Assembly (NCBI RefSeq): GCF_963855985.1 | Contig: NC_087095.1 | Coordinates: 17,122,001-17,186,000, forward strand | Direction of reading: 5' to 3' | Source of the DNA: Ostrinia nubilalis | Lineage: Eukaryota > Arthropoda > Insecta > Lepidoptera > Crambidae | DNA length: 64,000 nucleotides | Shown: in pieces, positions 1 through 10,945 of the stretch | How positions within the stretch are numbered: position 1 is the first letter of the stretch | Layout of the letters: each line of letters starts with the position of its first letter | Program-made: the position numbers and the translations under genes | The notes under the pieces: model-generated | What the model was told of the DNA's origin: nothing | What the model saw: the letters and a program-made list of their open reading frames with translations, nothing else | Databases searched by the model: none

Positions 1-170
1 GCAGGCAAACTTTACATGTTTCATAATCTTGGCACCGACTCCAGAAGTATCAATCATGGTACATACCTACATAAATATTAATAATTCGTCCTAATAAATA
101 AGTAGGTAATTAGTAATTATTTTTCTACTTTTTTTAGTGTAGGTTTTTTGGAGTCGGTTTTTTTTTTTAT
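1..170 (+). repeat. Half of a CCGACTCC palindromic repeat, cut by the window edge
   Basis: This matches the right arm and central loop of the palindromes at 5425-5735, 6350-6632 and 47065-47335. It begins in the loop (GCAGGCAAACTTTAC), passes CACCGACTCC and ends GGAGTCGGTTTTTT. The left arm presumably lies before base 1. No coding content. Confidence 0.75.
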
Positions 171-564
171 TTCTATGAGCGAATTTTGAAATATCAAAGT
201 TCTTTAAAAAAATGAGACTTTTCAATCTAAAAGTAATAATATCCTTTAAAATGCACTGTAGGTATTCAAAGGCTCATCTTCTACTATAAATCCTTGGCGC
301 GACTTCAAAACGTCCAAGTTGATACAATTCGGGCAACGGCCCGGCCTAATGGAAATTAAAAAGACCATCTCCAAATGGGTGGATAATTGAAGTAACAAGT
401 ACACCAACTTCATTCCGAAAACAGTGCGAAGAATTTGTAAAGACATTCGTGGTACAGCGTGCGCGGACAGAGTGGGCCCGCGGGAGCGGTTCGGATCGGG
501 AAGGCGTTGATACCCTTTCAATATTGGTCTTTTTAATCACTTGGTGACAGGACTGGGGAAATAA
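171..564. other. No recognisable gene
   Basis: Low-copy sequence with a GC-richer patch at about 300-520. An open frame runs on the minus strand at 246-521, but it lacks any domain I know, and the patch may be an old repeat fragment. Confidence 0.4.
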
Positions 565-645
565 AGTGCGTTGCGGAAATCATTGGGGGAGACTTCAGTC
601 CAGCAGTGAACGTCATTATCGACTGAAGCGAATGAACGAATGAAA
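565..645 (+). pseudogene. Tail end of an RTE-type reverse transcriptase, decayed
   Basis: Read on the plus strand, the fragment gives LRKSLGETSVQQ, then a stop, then TSLST. This resembles the C-terminal KSLGEAxVQQWTS signature of the better copies at 19893-20130 and 54582-54859. Only the last ~25 codons remain, with an in-frame stop in place of the tryptophan codon. Confidence 0.5.
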
Positions 646-1529
646 GCGCACCAAAAGTATTGATTTTATGTTGAAACGTAATGTTAATTTGGATTTTATT
701 TTAACTTATTTTAACGTACTGATTGATTAACAACGATGTACAATATCACTCAGATCAATCAGACACCATCCACTCATTGACTCTATATCTATCGGTATTA
801 TAAACACTCTAGTATCTGGACAAAAAGGTAAATATGTATGTAACTGTTGAGCCTACTGAGTCATATTTACTTATGGTGTTGGCTTGGCATTAATTAATTA
901 TGTAGTTTGAACTTGAGAGGTCTTTAATGATTAAGCCATTTTGCGGAAATGTTGACGGTGAATGACTGGAATGGCAAATGAGGTACTAGGTAGTTTAATC
1001 TACATAATTTTTGTCTTCACGAGTATTCCTACAAAAGTACTTCAGGAGTAATACTAAAATTTAAGACATTCCACGTAGAGCCTAGTAATTTACAAATTAA
1101 ACCCGAATGTTTAACATTAATAGAGGAGAATGAACTCCATTAGTAAAGGATACCTAAAGTCTGACTCGTTTAGTTAATTTTGAAGACTATTTCTAGCTGC
1201 ATAAAAGAAAGAAACCCAATTAATATTCTTCATTAAATATTAATCGGATTTCTGAGTAAATATTATAATTGACGAGTGTCAATTTGTGTAATTAACTTAT
1301 AAAAAATGTCAATAAAAATATTACCAAAAAAAGAACAACGTGAATTTTCTCAAAAAGGTTCTAAGAAAATTAACGCAACAAAATATCAAATTTAATCGAA
1401 TGAACGTTAATAATAATAATAAATAAATAAATCTTTGGACAATTTCACACAGCGCCAGCTAGCCCCAAAGTAAGCAACTTAATGCTTGTGTTATGGGTGC
1501 TAGCTTAACGGATATACTACTTATATACT
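646..1529. other. Unannotated AT-rich sequence
   Basis: No ORF, repeat pair or RNA signature was seen in this stretch. Confidence 0.5.
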
Positions 1530-1688
1530 TTTTTTTTTTTTTAAATACATAAATATTATACATAGTCACACCCAGACCCGTCACAGAAATTAAAATTCAT
1601 CATTTCAATTTCTGCCCGGCCGGGAATCGAACCCGGGACCTCTCGGCAAAATAGTCCGTTCTGAACCACTACACCAAACGGCCGACGG
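1530..1688 (-). mobile_element. tRNA-derived SINE, 3' truncated
   Basis: On the minus strand the head reads TTTGGTGTAGTGG (box A) and, about 30 nt later, GGTTCGATTCCC (box B), the internal RNA polymerase III promoter of a tRNA-derived SINE. The body GGGTCTGGGTGTGACTATG is shared with the copies at 9538-9830 and 43912-44085, but this copy stops at an A-run early in the body. Confidence 0.7.
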
Positions 1689-3740
1689 TTAATACTACGA
1701 AATGATAATAATAAAATACATACAATATAAAAAATTAAGAAGTTTATTCAGTTCATAGGCCCTTTCAAGGGCACTTATATACATCCCAAATGTAGGTGCT
1801 GAGAAGAAGTGGCGGAAGAAACTCAGTCACCATCAAACCTTACTAGTGCAATTGCTGAAAGATTGTTTGTATCCTAAACAAAGAAAATCACTCAAACTTA
1901 ATAAATCACGGTAAACAACCGTGTCGGCCGGCTCCTTCAAATCAGGTCTTCAAAATTGATTAGAGATTACGATCGCCCCATCAAAAGTTTTTCAAAGAGA
2001 AACAACTCGCACCCTTGGGCAGTATTTTTAATTAGTTAAAGTAATAAATGTTTAAATTATTAAAGTTTTTCACGGTAGAGTTCAAAGGATTAAACGGGGA
2101 TCAGGAAGTACGTTTTGAATGGAGAGCGGGAAACCTTCGACAAGATTTGGTTAATCTATGCCAACTTAATTATAGCTACAATCCTGATAAATAATAAATA
2201 GCAATGTGGTATTCAATATGTAAAGAGCTATTACGTATTTACATAAAAAGTTATCCGTCTATCATAATAATATAAGACTTATAATAATGTCAAAAATAAA
2301 CTTGGAAATTTTCTTTTAAGCGAGTACAATGAACTTTCTTTGAAAATTTACGAAATATTTTACGAAATGCATAAAATGTAAAATGATATTCCTCTGAACG
2401 TCAGTTCTATCTCTAGGAATTATCTAAATTAAGAAAGTTTCCAACTTGCTTAAACGCTTAAATAAAAAGTATTTTAATTTTAGAAGCATGAACGAGTTAT
2501 TTAATTGTTTGAACATTCAAGGTTACTTACCTGTTATTAAAATTTAACATATGGAATGCATACAATTTACATCAATTAAAAAATACAATTAAAAATATTG
2601 TAAAATATGTAACAAAAATGCCATTTTAGTCACATTATGTCAAGAAAAGTTGGATCAAAATTGAAGGTTAATTTGACAAAATCACTTTTCACAGCAGATT
2701 ATTTAAATACCACATGAAATGTAAAACTGTCTACAGTATAAATATTTCTCAAAAGTCAAAGTCAACGTACTAAAATTCAGTAGGGGTTGGGAGTCATGCC
2801 CCTAGCTATTACACATGATTTATTTTCTAACGAATTCTTCCAGTTACTCATTCCAATTACCTATGTTATTTGTACCCAGTAAAACACATTTGTGAGTTTT
2901 AATTACATTTTCTACAATCTAATAATTTTCTAAAGACGTTGCCCCGAGGTCGAAGTACTGTGACGAAGAAAATGGAGGATTAATGTAATTCTTATTGAAG
3001 ACTAATGCCAATCGACACTAAAATATTCTGTTCTTGTCCAATAGCCTTCTATTGTTCGATTTCAATTTGAAATCTACAAATTAAATTCTTTACTTTACAT
3101 CAAAGCTACAAAAAGGTACTAGGAAGTATTTTAATGATAGAAAATTCAAAATTGCTTATTTTATTTGCAATATAAATTATATTAGATTTAACTTACTTAT
3201 TTGTGAAATCTGATTGAATGGTGAATTTGTGAAATACCTTATATTAAAAAAAAAAAAAACAATTTATCAGGCTCAAACTAACATTCTATTAATCAAACAA
3301 ATTATTTTCACTCGGGACTGACAAAATAAACATTTTACTTTTTAAGAATGGTCAAATACATTAAACTTCACTATTATACTAAATCCATTAAAAACACATA
3401 ATTTAATTTATACGATTCCAACTTGAATTTTATTTAGGAGATTCCTATTGGCTTTTCTATCCCATTCCTATTGAATCATAAATTAGAGAAGGGTCAAAAG
3501 GTTCGCTTGCTTGAACTTGGCTTGACACGCTGCCGCGTGTCTAGATTCGATTAACTGATTCGACTAACTGTTTTTTACCGACTTTAGTCGGCCTGCATAT
3601 CGGATTATTCACTTTTGTTACAAATTCATACCTATTACTACCAAACATAAGGTGCAATCACGTTTACCTTGCCATCGTCCATACAACAAACACGATAATC
3701 TCTACGTACACAGTAAAATTGGCAATAGTTTAAAGTATTA
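1689..3740. other. Unannotated AT-rich sequence
   Basis: Mostly featureless. The patch at 1738-1870 (GGGCACTTATATACATCCC, GAAGAAGTGGCGGAAGAAAC) resembles a dispersed lepidopteran repeat from memory but has no second copy in this window. Confidence 0.4.
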
Positions 3741-3818
3741 TGTTGCACATGGCATCAACGAAATTTCGCTTTAAATTCCATGTTGCACATGGCATCAACG
3801 AAACACTTTAAATTCAAG
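3741..3818. repeat. Two-copy 40-bp direct repeat
   Basis: TGTTGCACATGGCATCAACG occurs at 3741 and again at 3781. Both are followed by an A-rich step and CTTTAAATTC, so a ~40-bp unit is duplicated head to tail with a few differences. Confidence 0.7.
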
Positions 3819-5081
3819 CGTGCTAAGAGTCGAGTTTACTGTGAACGATCAGATTCCAAAATGTTCCGTGATTGGAAAGGTCGTGAAATTTTGATTCGTC
3901 GTTGAAAAGGACCATCGTCGTTACACATCAATTTCCACGGTTTGATTCGTCCTTTATGTTTCATTGACTGTAATTGGGCTCGTAGTTAAACTATGGCATG
4001 TTTAACTACGAATGGTTTTAGTAAACTGTTTAATGGATTGTAAAGAGCCAGCACTATTTTCAGTAAGCGCGTATTGAGTTGCATTTGACGTTTCGTCTGT
4101 AATGCTGCAGCCGTGGTCACAAGCAGACTGGTGGCACGAGGTTTCACTTCCTAATAACTGCAGTGATTATCACTGAGACCATAAATAAAAAAATATTTTT
4201 TAAGTTACATTGTCTGTAGTATGCGCAACATAAACACATAGATTATGTGACTGAACTTTAGAAGGAAGTTTAAAACTAAACTGCAAACTAAACGGAACAT
4301 TCAAACCATGTCTGAAATTAACAAACTGATATAGCCCGCATGACTAAAGAACCTCACCCCTCAATAAAATTAGAGAGGATTTCCAAACTCCAAGAGCTAT
4401 GTCACATGTTTTGTGTTATGTACACGCTACTAAACTACCCTCATTTTACGGCGGTAACTGTGTCACTGGTTTGCAGCGATATTAAAAGTTTAGATGAACT
4501 TGGAACTACTTCGCGGAGCTGTTATGAAATGTATGCCACTATTCATTAACTCAGCGCGGGTACTTCGTAGTCGAGTGATTTCCCTGGAAAACGATGAATA
4601 GTAAATCTTATCGAACGTAAAATACGAAAATTTTGTACGTACATTTCACGTTTATTAATTACTCTTCGAAATGAAGATACTCGTTAAGAAATGGTGGTTT
4701 TTATGAAATGAAAAATCCAGATATAAAGCCTGAAATCATTTCTCTGGTTTTTTAAATATTTTTGTTTACTATAAAATCTTTTACATTTTATCTACATATA
4801 ACGACCTATTTTTTATTACAAAAACAGGTGATTATTATAGCTCTATTTTTTTAAGTTGCGCTCTTTTTTTAAACTATTGAATCGAAGATTTTAGAGGTCC
4901 GTAACAAGTTATAGTAATTAATGTAGTGGTTACGAGAAGGGCAGTGGATTTATCCTCACTTGAAAGCGTATGAAGACGACATACTCAATAATCGAATGAA
5001 CTGAATAGGGTCAGGGCACCATTAGATGCAGACCATTCTAGATTGTACCCGTTGGATATTAATGGCAGACGTTACGAGGTA
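3819..5081. other. Unannotated sequence
   Basis: No repeat or RNA was recognised. A 69-codon open frame at 4340-4549 has no recognisable domain and is treated as chance. Confidence 0.45.
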
Positions 5082-5217
5082 CAGTCAGTTTCAAATAGTT
5101 CGTGACACCCAAAGTGACCAAAAGTTGACAACACAATAAGGTTTTATTCCAAGTAACAAAGACGCGTTGCGAACTTGTTGGCTTCTTTGAGTGTCACGAA
5201 ATATTTGACGCTGACTG
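5082..5217. mobile_element. Tc1/mariner-type MITE (136 bp)
   Basis: The termini are CAGTCAG and CTGACTG, each flanked by TA (5080-5081 and 5218-5219). The inverted arms extend about 30 bp with mismatches (GTTCGTGACAC facing GTGTCACGAA). TA target duplication and a CAGT start are typical of Tc1/mariner non-autonomous elements. There is no coding sequence. Confidence 0.65.
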
Positions 5218-5424
5218 TACGTTTAGGTTAAACTGATTAAATACCAGACAATATGACGTAAAGAACGACAAAAGGTCACGATGACAAAGACTTTTTCTAA
5301 GCCTAGAGCGAGTCTAAAAAACTCGTTAACTGAATTAACTTGCTCCTTAGATAACCTTTGAATTGTAAACAAAACATCTTCAAGTACTCGTAGTTACCTG
5401 ACGTTTCAGCTATGTGGATTACAT

Positions 5425-5735
5425 AAAAAAAAATAAAACCGACTCCAAAAAACCTACACTAAAACGTAGAAAAATAATTACTAATTACCTACTTATTTAT
5501 TAGGACGAATTATTAATATTTATGTAGTGTAGGTATACCATGATTGATACTTCTGGAGTCGGTGCCAAGATTATGAAACATGTAAAAGTTTGCCTGCACC
5601 GACTCCAAAAGTATCAATCATGGTATACCTACATAAATATTAATAATTCGTCCTAATAAATAAGTAGGTACCTAATTAGTAATTATTTTTCTACGTTTTA
5701 GTGTAGGTTTTTTTGGAGTCGGTTTTATTTTTTTT
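5425..5735. repeat. CCGACTCC palindromic element, full copy
   Basis: Two ~140-bp arms run inward from AATAAAACCGACTCC and GGAGTCGGTTTTATT around a ~30-bp loop (GCCAAGATTATGAAACATG). Each arm carries another CCGACTCC-type box next to the loop. Transcribed RNA would fold into one long hairpin. The ~90-bp stretch to its right (5736-5827) also accompanies the palindromes at 6350 and 47065. Confidence 0.8.
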
Positions 5736-5827
5736 TATAAAATTTTACTTATTTCTTGCTTTTTAGTTAACTAATTATTACCTTGATGTTACCACTGAAG
5801 GTAGGCAGTACACTGAGACCAAAAAAA
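5736..5827 (+). repeat. Linker segment of the composite repeat
   Basis: This stretch (TTACTTATTTCTTGC ... GAAGGTAGGCAGTACA) occurs beside every complete CCGACTCC palindrome in the window: here, at 6633-6735, and inverted at 46966-47064. It therefore belongs to the repeat and is not unique flank. Confidence 0.7.
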
Positions 5828-6207
5828 ATTGGTTCATAATCGGCGGAGATATTGCGTATAAAAAAGTTCATCCCCAATTTTCCACCCTTGGGGGTGAAAT
5901 ATTTTCTTCAAATTCGCATGAAACCACCCTTTTGATAATACCTATTCAACAAAAAAATAATCGTCCAAATTGGTTTATAATCGGCGGAGATATTGCGTAT
6001 AAAAAAGTTCATCCCAATTTTCCACCCTTGGGGGTTGTTTTTTTTATTATTAAATTTAAATGGGACCACCCTTGAGGTATTACCTACACGCCGAAAAAAG
6101 ATTTGTTCAAATCGGTTCATAATTGGCGGAGTTATCGCGTAACAAACATAGAAAAAAAAAACATACGGGTCGAATTGAGAACCTCCTCCTTTTTTGAAGT
6201 CGGTTGA
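5828..6207 (-). mobile_element. Helentron-like (CCGACTTC) element, truncated
   Basis: The minus-strand 5' end is TCAACCGACTTCAAAAAAGG (right edge, at 6207). The body contains a ~140-bp subunit repeated about three times, each with TAATCGGCGGAGATATTGCG or a variant. The distal end seen in the complete copies at 13889 and 25733 is missing. Instead the element joins the linker and CCGACTCC palindrome. The small ORFs inside come from the repeats. Confidence 0.65.
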
Positions 6208-6349
6208 AAAAGATTAACTAATGCTTTGATTTACGATGAACGTAAATTATTTAGACCTGAAACTTCGTACTTCAGTTCAAACATACATATGTGATGCAAT
6301 AAATAAATGAATATGAATATGAAACTTAAGCCTAAATAAAATTTTATTA

Positions 6350-6632
6350 AAAAAAATAAAACCGACTCCAAAAACCTACTAAAAAGTAGAAAAATAATTA
6401 CTAATTACCTACTTATTTATTAGGACGAATTATTAATATTTATGTAGGTATACCATGATTGATACTTCTGGAGTCGGTGCCAAGATTATGAAACATGTAA
6501 AGTTTGCCTGCACCGACTCCAAAAGTATCAATCATGGTATACCTACATAAATATTAATAATTCGTCCTAATAAATAAGTAGGTAATTAGTAATTATTTTT
6601 CTACTTTTTAGTAGGTTTTTGGAGTCGGTTTT
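6350..6632. repeat. CCGACTCC palindromic element, second copy
   Basis: Same structure as 5425-5735, about 280 bp, arms nearly identical, loop GCCAAGATTATGAAACATG. Linker sequence follows at 6633-6735. With the copy 0.9 kb upstream it suggests a local duplication or repeated insertion. Confidence 0.8.
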
Positions 6633-6735
6633 ATTTTTTTTAATAAAATTTTACTTATTTCTTGCTTTTAGTTAACAACTAATTATTACCTTGATGTTAC
6701 CACTGAAGGTAGGCAGTACATTGAGACCATATTCT
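6633..6735 (+). repeat. Linker segment of the composite repeat, second copy
   Basis: Nearly identical to 5736-5827, including GATGTTACCACTGAAGGTAG and GTACATTGAGACC. It ends without a CCGACTTC element after it. Confidence 0.7.
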
Positions 6736-6802
6736 TCACGTCTAGTGTAAAATATTATTCCCTACAAAATACAGGTTACAATATAGGAAACCTAAAAAGA
6801 CC

Positions 6803-8243
6803 TTAACCCACTTACTCCTACCAGGCGTTATAACACCGCTAAAAAGTAGTTCGGAATATCCTCAGATAAATTATAAAAATATCGAGAATTTGTTTACTGT
6901 CCCTTGTATTTTCTCTTCATTACGAATCAAACTGTAATTGAGTATGTTCGATATCGCATATTTGCTTTATTTTGTTAGTTTTTTACTATTTTGAATTCTG
7001 TTATTTAGTTTTGTGCAAAAACGTTTTATAAAAGCTAAGATATTTCATAAACTTGCTAGTAATACCTCAGATTATACTAGTTATTATTTTATGTACTACT
7101 GTTAGCTACAAAACTATAAACTTATATTTTTGAAAAGCTTTACATTTTTGAGACTTTTGATGACAAAATTACGATCGGTGTTTTAACACCTGGTCGCATA
7201 ATCGACGTCTAACTTGTATATTAATTAAAAGTTTATTCCACAATATAAAAGACCGCTGAGACTTCACGAAATAGTGGACGTATTAGAAAACATTGACGAC
7301 GATGCCCAGATACCGAATTACATAGCAATTTTACCACCAGAAAATGCTAATGCAGAAGCAACAGATGAAGATTCTGGTGAAGAAGACCACGTTACCTTAC
7401 AAAATCTTCCAGGTTAGCCTGCTTCCGTTTATCTAATTATAGTTACTTAGAGCGTGTAAGTTTTCTATTGCTATTTTTCGTGAACTTCCAGGTTCTCAAC
7501 TTAGAGCCGAGGCAGAAGTACAGTACGACCTTGGACGAATCAACCACAGTACGACAAGTCTTCTTCTGACAAAGAGGATAACATCCCGCTCTCTGAATTT
7601 TTTTAAAGTAAGACTAAATGAATCTAAGGATGCCTCCAATGCAGCTAGTTCTTCTGCCATGAAAGTACCTACAGCAATCACAATTATTACAACAATGCAA
7701 TATAGTGCAAGTACCTTCTGTGAAAGTTTGTGCCAAAATGCCTAAAATATACATGGCAAAGCAGTTATATTCCGAAACAATATTTATGAAGAATGGCGCG
7801 ACAACCAGGGTCTACGGAGCTTACATCCCTATGTACTACTGTACTTACGAGTAGGTACTACACGCAACTGACATGCAAAATTTGCAAGAAAAAATCAATT
7901 CGGTGTAAAAATGCGCCACGTACTAAAGTATCCTAGGTTATGATTTATGTCTCTACCATCCTCCTACCTCCTCTGAATAAGATTTTGGTATTTTTTTAAT
8001 AAATGAGTAAAACTTACAACTCGTTTTTAACTCTTGAACCTAACAAAATCAAAGTATATTTTTTTTTCGTAGTAGTAGTCCATTCTCCGACCAGGTGTTA
8101 AAACACCACCCATTTTCCGGCTTTTCCAGTTGACCAAGAATTTTTCTAAAATTTTTCTGTGGATACTTGACCTCTATTTAGAAACATACTAAAAATTCAT
8201 AAAAATTGACAAGGATAAAAAGTTTCAGGAGTATCTGGGTTAA
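6803..8243 (+). mobile_element. Internally deleted piggyBac-like transposon (1.44 kb)
   Basis: TTAA at 6803-6806 and 8240-8243 flank inverted ends CCCACTTACTCC and, read inward from the right, CCCAGATACTCC (10 of 12 match). TTAA duplication and CCC termini are the piggyBac hallmark. Subterminal repeats also face each other: ACCAGGCGTTATAACACC at 6820, GTGTTTTAACACCTGGTCG near 7180 and its inverse near 8090. Inside is a broken transposase (7229-7930). At 1.44 kb the element is too short for a full ~600-residue transposase, so most of the middle is gone. Confidence 0.75.
7229..7930 (+). pseudogene. piggyBac-like transposase remnant
   Basis: Exon 1 (7229-7412) encodes HEIVDVLENIDDDAQIPNYI, then an acidic stretch with TDEDSGEEDH and the ending LQNLPG. 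That is the usual start of insect PGBD/piggyBac transposases (IxxxLExxDD, PPE, TDEDSGDED, LxG). A GT-AG intron of 79 bp (7413-7491) fits exactly: exon 2 continues SQLRAEAEVQ in frame. After about 30 codons a frameshift moves the signal SSDKEDNIPLSEFF to another frame. Further on only scraps remain, ending near 7895-7920 with a cysteine-rich TCKICKKKSIRCK, which may be the C-terminal zinc-binding tail. The catalytic DDD core is not visible. No start methionine was found, so the 5' end is also damaged. Confidence 0.65.
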
Positions 8244-8367
8244 ACCGTCAGCCCACCTTAAAAACATGAAAGAATACAACTGTTGGTCTATTTGTACTTA
8301 TAATATTTAAAGAATTATCCTACAACTCCTAAGCATTAAGGAGTTGTACCTACCATGACCAGTTTTT

Positions 8368-8532
8368 CTTCAAATTCGCATGAAACCACCCTTTTGATAA
8401 TACCTATTCAACAAAAAAATAATCGTTCAAATTGGTTCATAATCGGCGGAGATATTGCGTAACAAACATAGAAAAAAAAAAAAAAAAACACGGGTCGAAT
8501 TGAGAACCTCCTCCTTTTTTGAAGTCGGTTGA
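8368..8532 (-). mobile_element. Helentron-like (CCGACTTC) element, fragment
   Basis: Minus-strand 5' end TCAACCGACTTCAAAAAAGG lies at the right edge. Only one and a bit of the internal subunits remain before the sequence breaks off in CTTCAAATTCGCATGAAACC. An A-run of 16 interrupts the copy. Confidence 0.65.
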
Positions 8533-9537
8533 AAATGGCTTGAAATTGCAATAATACACATTTTATTTTTGAATAACATATAATATAAAACGATATTTTG
8601 AAATGGATACGTCTTATCAAAAATAGAAATATAGAGTGTTTAATTTCAGTGTTTATTCGAATAATCAATGAATCAAAACTATATCATATATTTTTCAAGG
8701 TAAGGATCTCTCAAGCTCAAGTAAATACAGGTCAGCATTTAGATATTGTATCTTCTTCCTTTTCAGAAGTTATTAAAAAGTTATCTTTCCTTCATTTTCC
8801 CCCTAAGCCCGAATGTCGTTAACACCGCCCATGCGATGTGGCGATACGCCGCGGCCCATTGGCTTTAAACGGCGCCGAAGTAAAGGCACGATAAAGTATT
8901 AATATGTTTTGTATCCCAAGAATGTGGGTTTGTGACCGTGAATAAATGAATTTATTGTGACCTCAGAAAGGTTACATGTTTGTGTGTATTTTTTTGTGTG
9001 GGTTGTTACAACAATAGTGTCAGACTTGGTGAACTTCCATAGATGTTTTAGATAAATCTTCATTTTAGGATAGTTATTACGGTAGGGTACGAAAAAAAGG
9101 TAATATTCGCAAATAGTGATTGGCATTTAACACCATTCCAAGTCAAATATTATTCAAACTAAATTCTCGAAACAAAACTTTGTCGTTAAATATTTTCTTT
9201 GAAATAGCCTGTATTTTTCTTTCGTTAAAGGTATTTCAGGAGTCGATTAGGATAAAACTGAATGGAAATACAATTTATACAAGTTCATTGACTTTCAATT
9301 CTAAAAAGTAGAGCTAGTATTGTAAAAAAAAAAACAATGTTTTCTGGTTCCGCTGTAGATTGATCACTTTCTAATTCCTCAGGGATATTTTTTTACTATA
9401 AGTATTTGAAATAACTTATATAAATGGAGAAACTTGCTAAGGAAAGCCCTGACTCCGCTTAACGAGAATGGGTGTTGGGCAAAGAAGAAGAAGATTTGTA
9501 TTATGTAGGTATTTTTTTAAAGAATGTTTGAAGGTAT
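8533..9537. other. Unannotated sequence
   Basis: Several short open frames occur, none with a recognisable domain. At 8685-8704 a T-rich tract ends in CAAG followed directly by GTAAGG, a weak splice-like juxtaposition. Confidence 0.4.
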
Positions 9538-9830
9538 TTCGTCGGTCGTTTGGTGTAGTGGTTCGAAACGGAGTACTATTCCGGAGGTAGCAGGTTCGAT
9601 TCCCGCACGGTACAAAGAACATTTGTGTGCATGAACATATTTGTTTGTATTGGACTGGGTGTTTTCTATGTATAATAAGTATGTATTTACAAAAAAAAAT
9701 ATTTAAGTATGTTTATATCAGTTGTCTATTACCCATAGTACAAGCTTTGCTTAGTTTGGGACTAGAAGCGCAGTGTAAAATGTCCAAGGATATTTATTTA
9801 TCATTTATTATTTTATTTATTTTGTACAAA
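9538..9830 (+). mobile_element. tRNA-derived SINE, near full length
   Basis: The head has TTTGGTGTAGTGG (box A) and GGTTCGATTCCC (box B). The body includes GGGTGTTTTCTATGTATAAT and CCCATAGTACAAGCTTTGC, followed by GGGACTAGAAGCG and a TTTATTTATCATTTATT-type A/T tail. Spacing of the boxes fits an internal pol III promoter. It is the longest of three copies, with heads matching 1530-1688 and tail matching 43912-44085. Confidence 0.7.
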
Positions 9831-10280
9831 TTACTAATAATCCCGTTAACCAACAGTCCGACACCTTAACCGTTTGCCTATTGTCGCTATTTGGAAGTGT
9901 AATGATCACCCTGTACCTATTTGAAGGTTAACATTATTTTTTCGATCGCCTCCCGTCAGCCCAGGCCCAAGTAGCAAGACCCATAAAATAATGGGTCGTG
10001 AACCGACAAGATAAAGGGGCGGGGATCGGGTGTTAATATCTTTAACGCCTCCGAACCCTTATCTGGACCCCGCGTGAAGGAGAGAAAGCCGAAAATTGAA
10101 CGAGTTTATTTCATTTCAGGTCAATTAATCGGATATTATCGAACATTTTCTGTATTCTTTCAATTTTGATTTGTGTAAGACTTTTTATCACTCCCCAACC
10201 CGTCTTACTATCGCGGGAAGCGAAGGCATTTGTGAATTCATTTGGCTCTGGTGATTACGAGAGGGATTTTTTCATGCAGA
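9831..10280. other. Non-coding stretch with a GC-richer block
   Basis: Bases 9950-10085 are GC-richer than the surroundings and carry AGATAAAG and CTTATCT (GATA-type) motifs. No ORF or repeat copy was recognised. Confidence 0.35.
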
Positions 10281-10405
10281 GCAAGGTATGTATTTGACCG
10301 CAATCGCACCTGATGTTAAGCGAGTTGCAGTCTAGGATAGTACATATTTTATATCTGCCCTGTAAGTGCCAATTCACTCTCGCCTTGAGAAAAGTCAATC
10401 AAGGC
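10281..10405 (+). repeat. Dispersed repeat, CGCACCTGATGTTAAG family
   Basis: Contains TTTGACCGCAATCGCACCTG, GTTGCAGTCTAGGATAG and TTCACTCTCGCCTTGA. Related copies lie at 23483-23597, 35961-36058 and 54857-54972. It is probably the end of a retrotransposon, but no coding sequence is attached. Confidence 0.65.
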
Positions 10406-10945
10406 CCGGATTGTGCTCCTGCAGTGATAACTAAATGACTTGATGAAAATGATGAAAAATTGACAGTGAAACTTTTCGATCACACGCAATTGGTCTTAAT
10501 TACGTTCAAGGTCTATCCACGACCTACTGTATTAACTTCAAGACTATTCTCGAAGCAAATAAAACCCATTGTGGACGGGGTATTATAACAAAAGGCCATA
10601 AATCTGCGGCGTGCTGTAGTGCACTTTACGGCGGCAAGGCGCACTCGGAGACAGATGTGCGCAATAAAGGCAGGTCGATAGACGCGTAAATCGCACTAGC
10701 CAATATAACACCTTAATATAACTGAGCCTTGGGCTCATCTAGGACTATTAATAGTAGACTAATGACTTTTATAGGTCCTTACAAAAACGAACCATACAAA
10801 TTGAATGAATAGATAAGGCCAAAAGTGTGTTTGTCTAAAAGGAAATCATCAAAATTATTTCAGTTAGGTACTGAACCAATTACTTTTACTATGAAAAGTA
10901 TTTGGACTAGTTCCATTCCTTTTTATAATTTACACAATTATTATA
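10406..10945. other. Non-coding stretch, GC-richer at 10560-10690
   Basis: The block around CATAAATCTGCGGCGTGC and TTTACGGCGGCAAGGCGCAC is GC-richer than its neighbours and has no second copy in the window. Nothing codes here. Confidence 0.35.

Noticed and set aside
246..521. 91-codon minus-strand open frame
   Set aside because: No recognisable domain, starts and ends in AT-rich DNA, and may be an old repeat fragment.
1738..1870. Suspected LINE remnant
   Set aside because: Feels familiar from lepidopteran repeats but has no copy here and no coding trace, so it was not listed as an element.
2515..2545. ACAG|GTAAGT junction on the minus strand
   Set aside because: No pyrimidine-rich tract before it and no open frame attached.
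4340..4549. 69-codon open frame beginning with ATG
   Set aside because: No domain, signal peptide or supporting context; length is within chance for AT-rich sequence of this size.
9540..9612. Possible tRNA gene
   Set aside because: Boxes A and B are present but the cloverleaf does not close and the unit continues into a repeated SINE body seen elsewhere.
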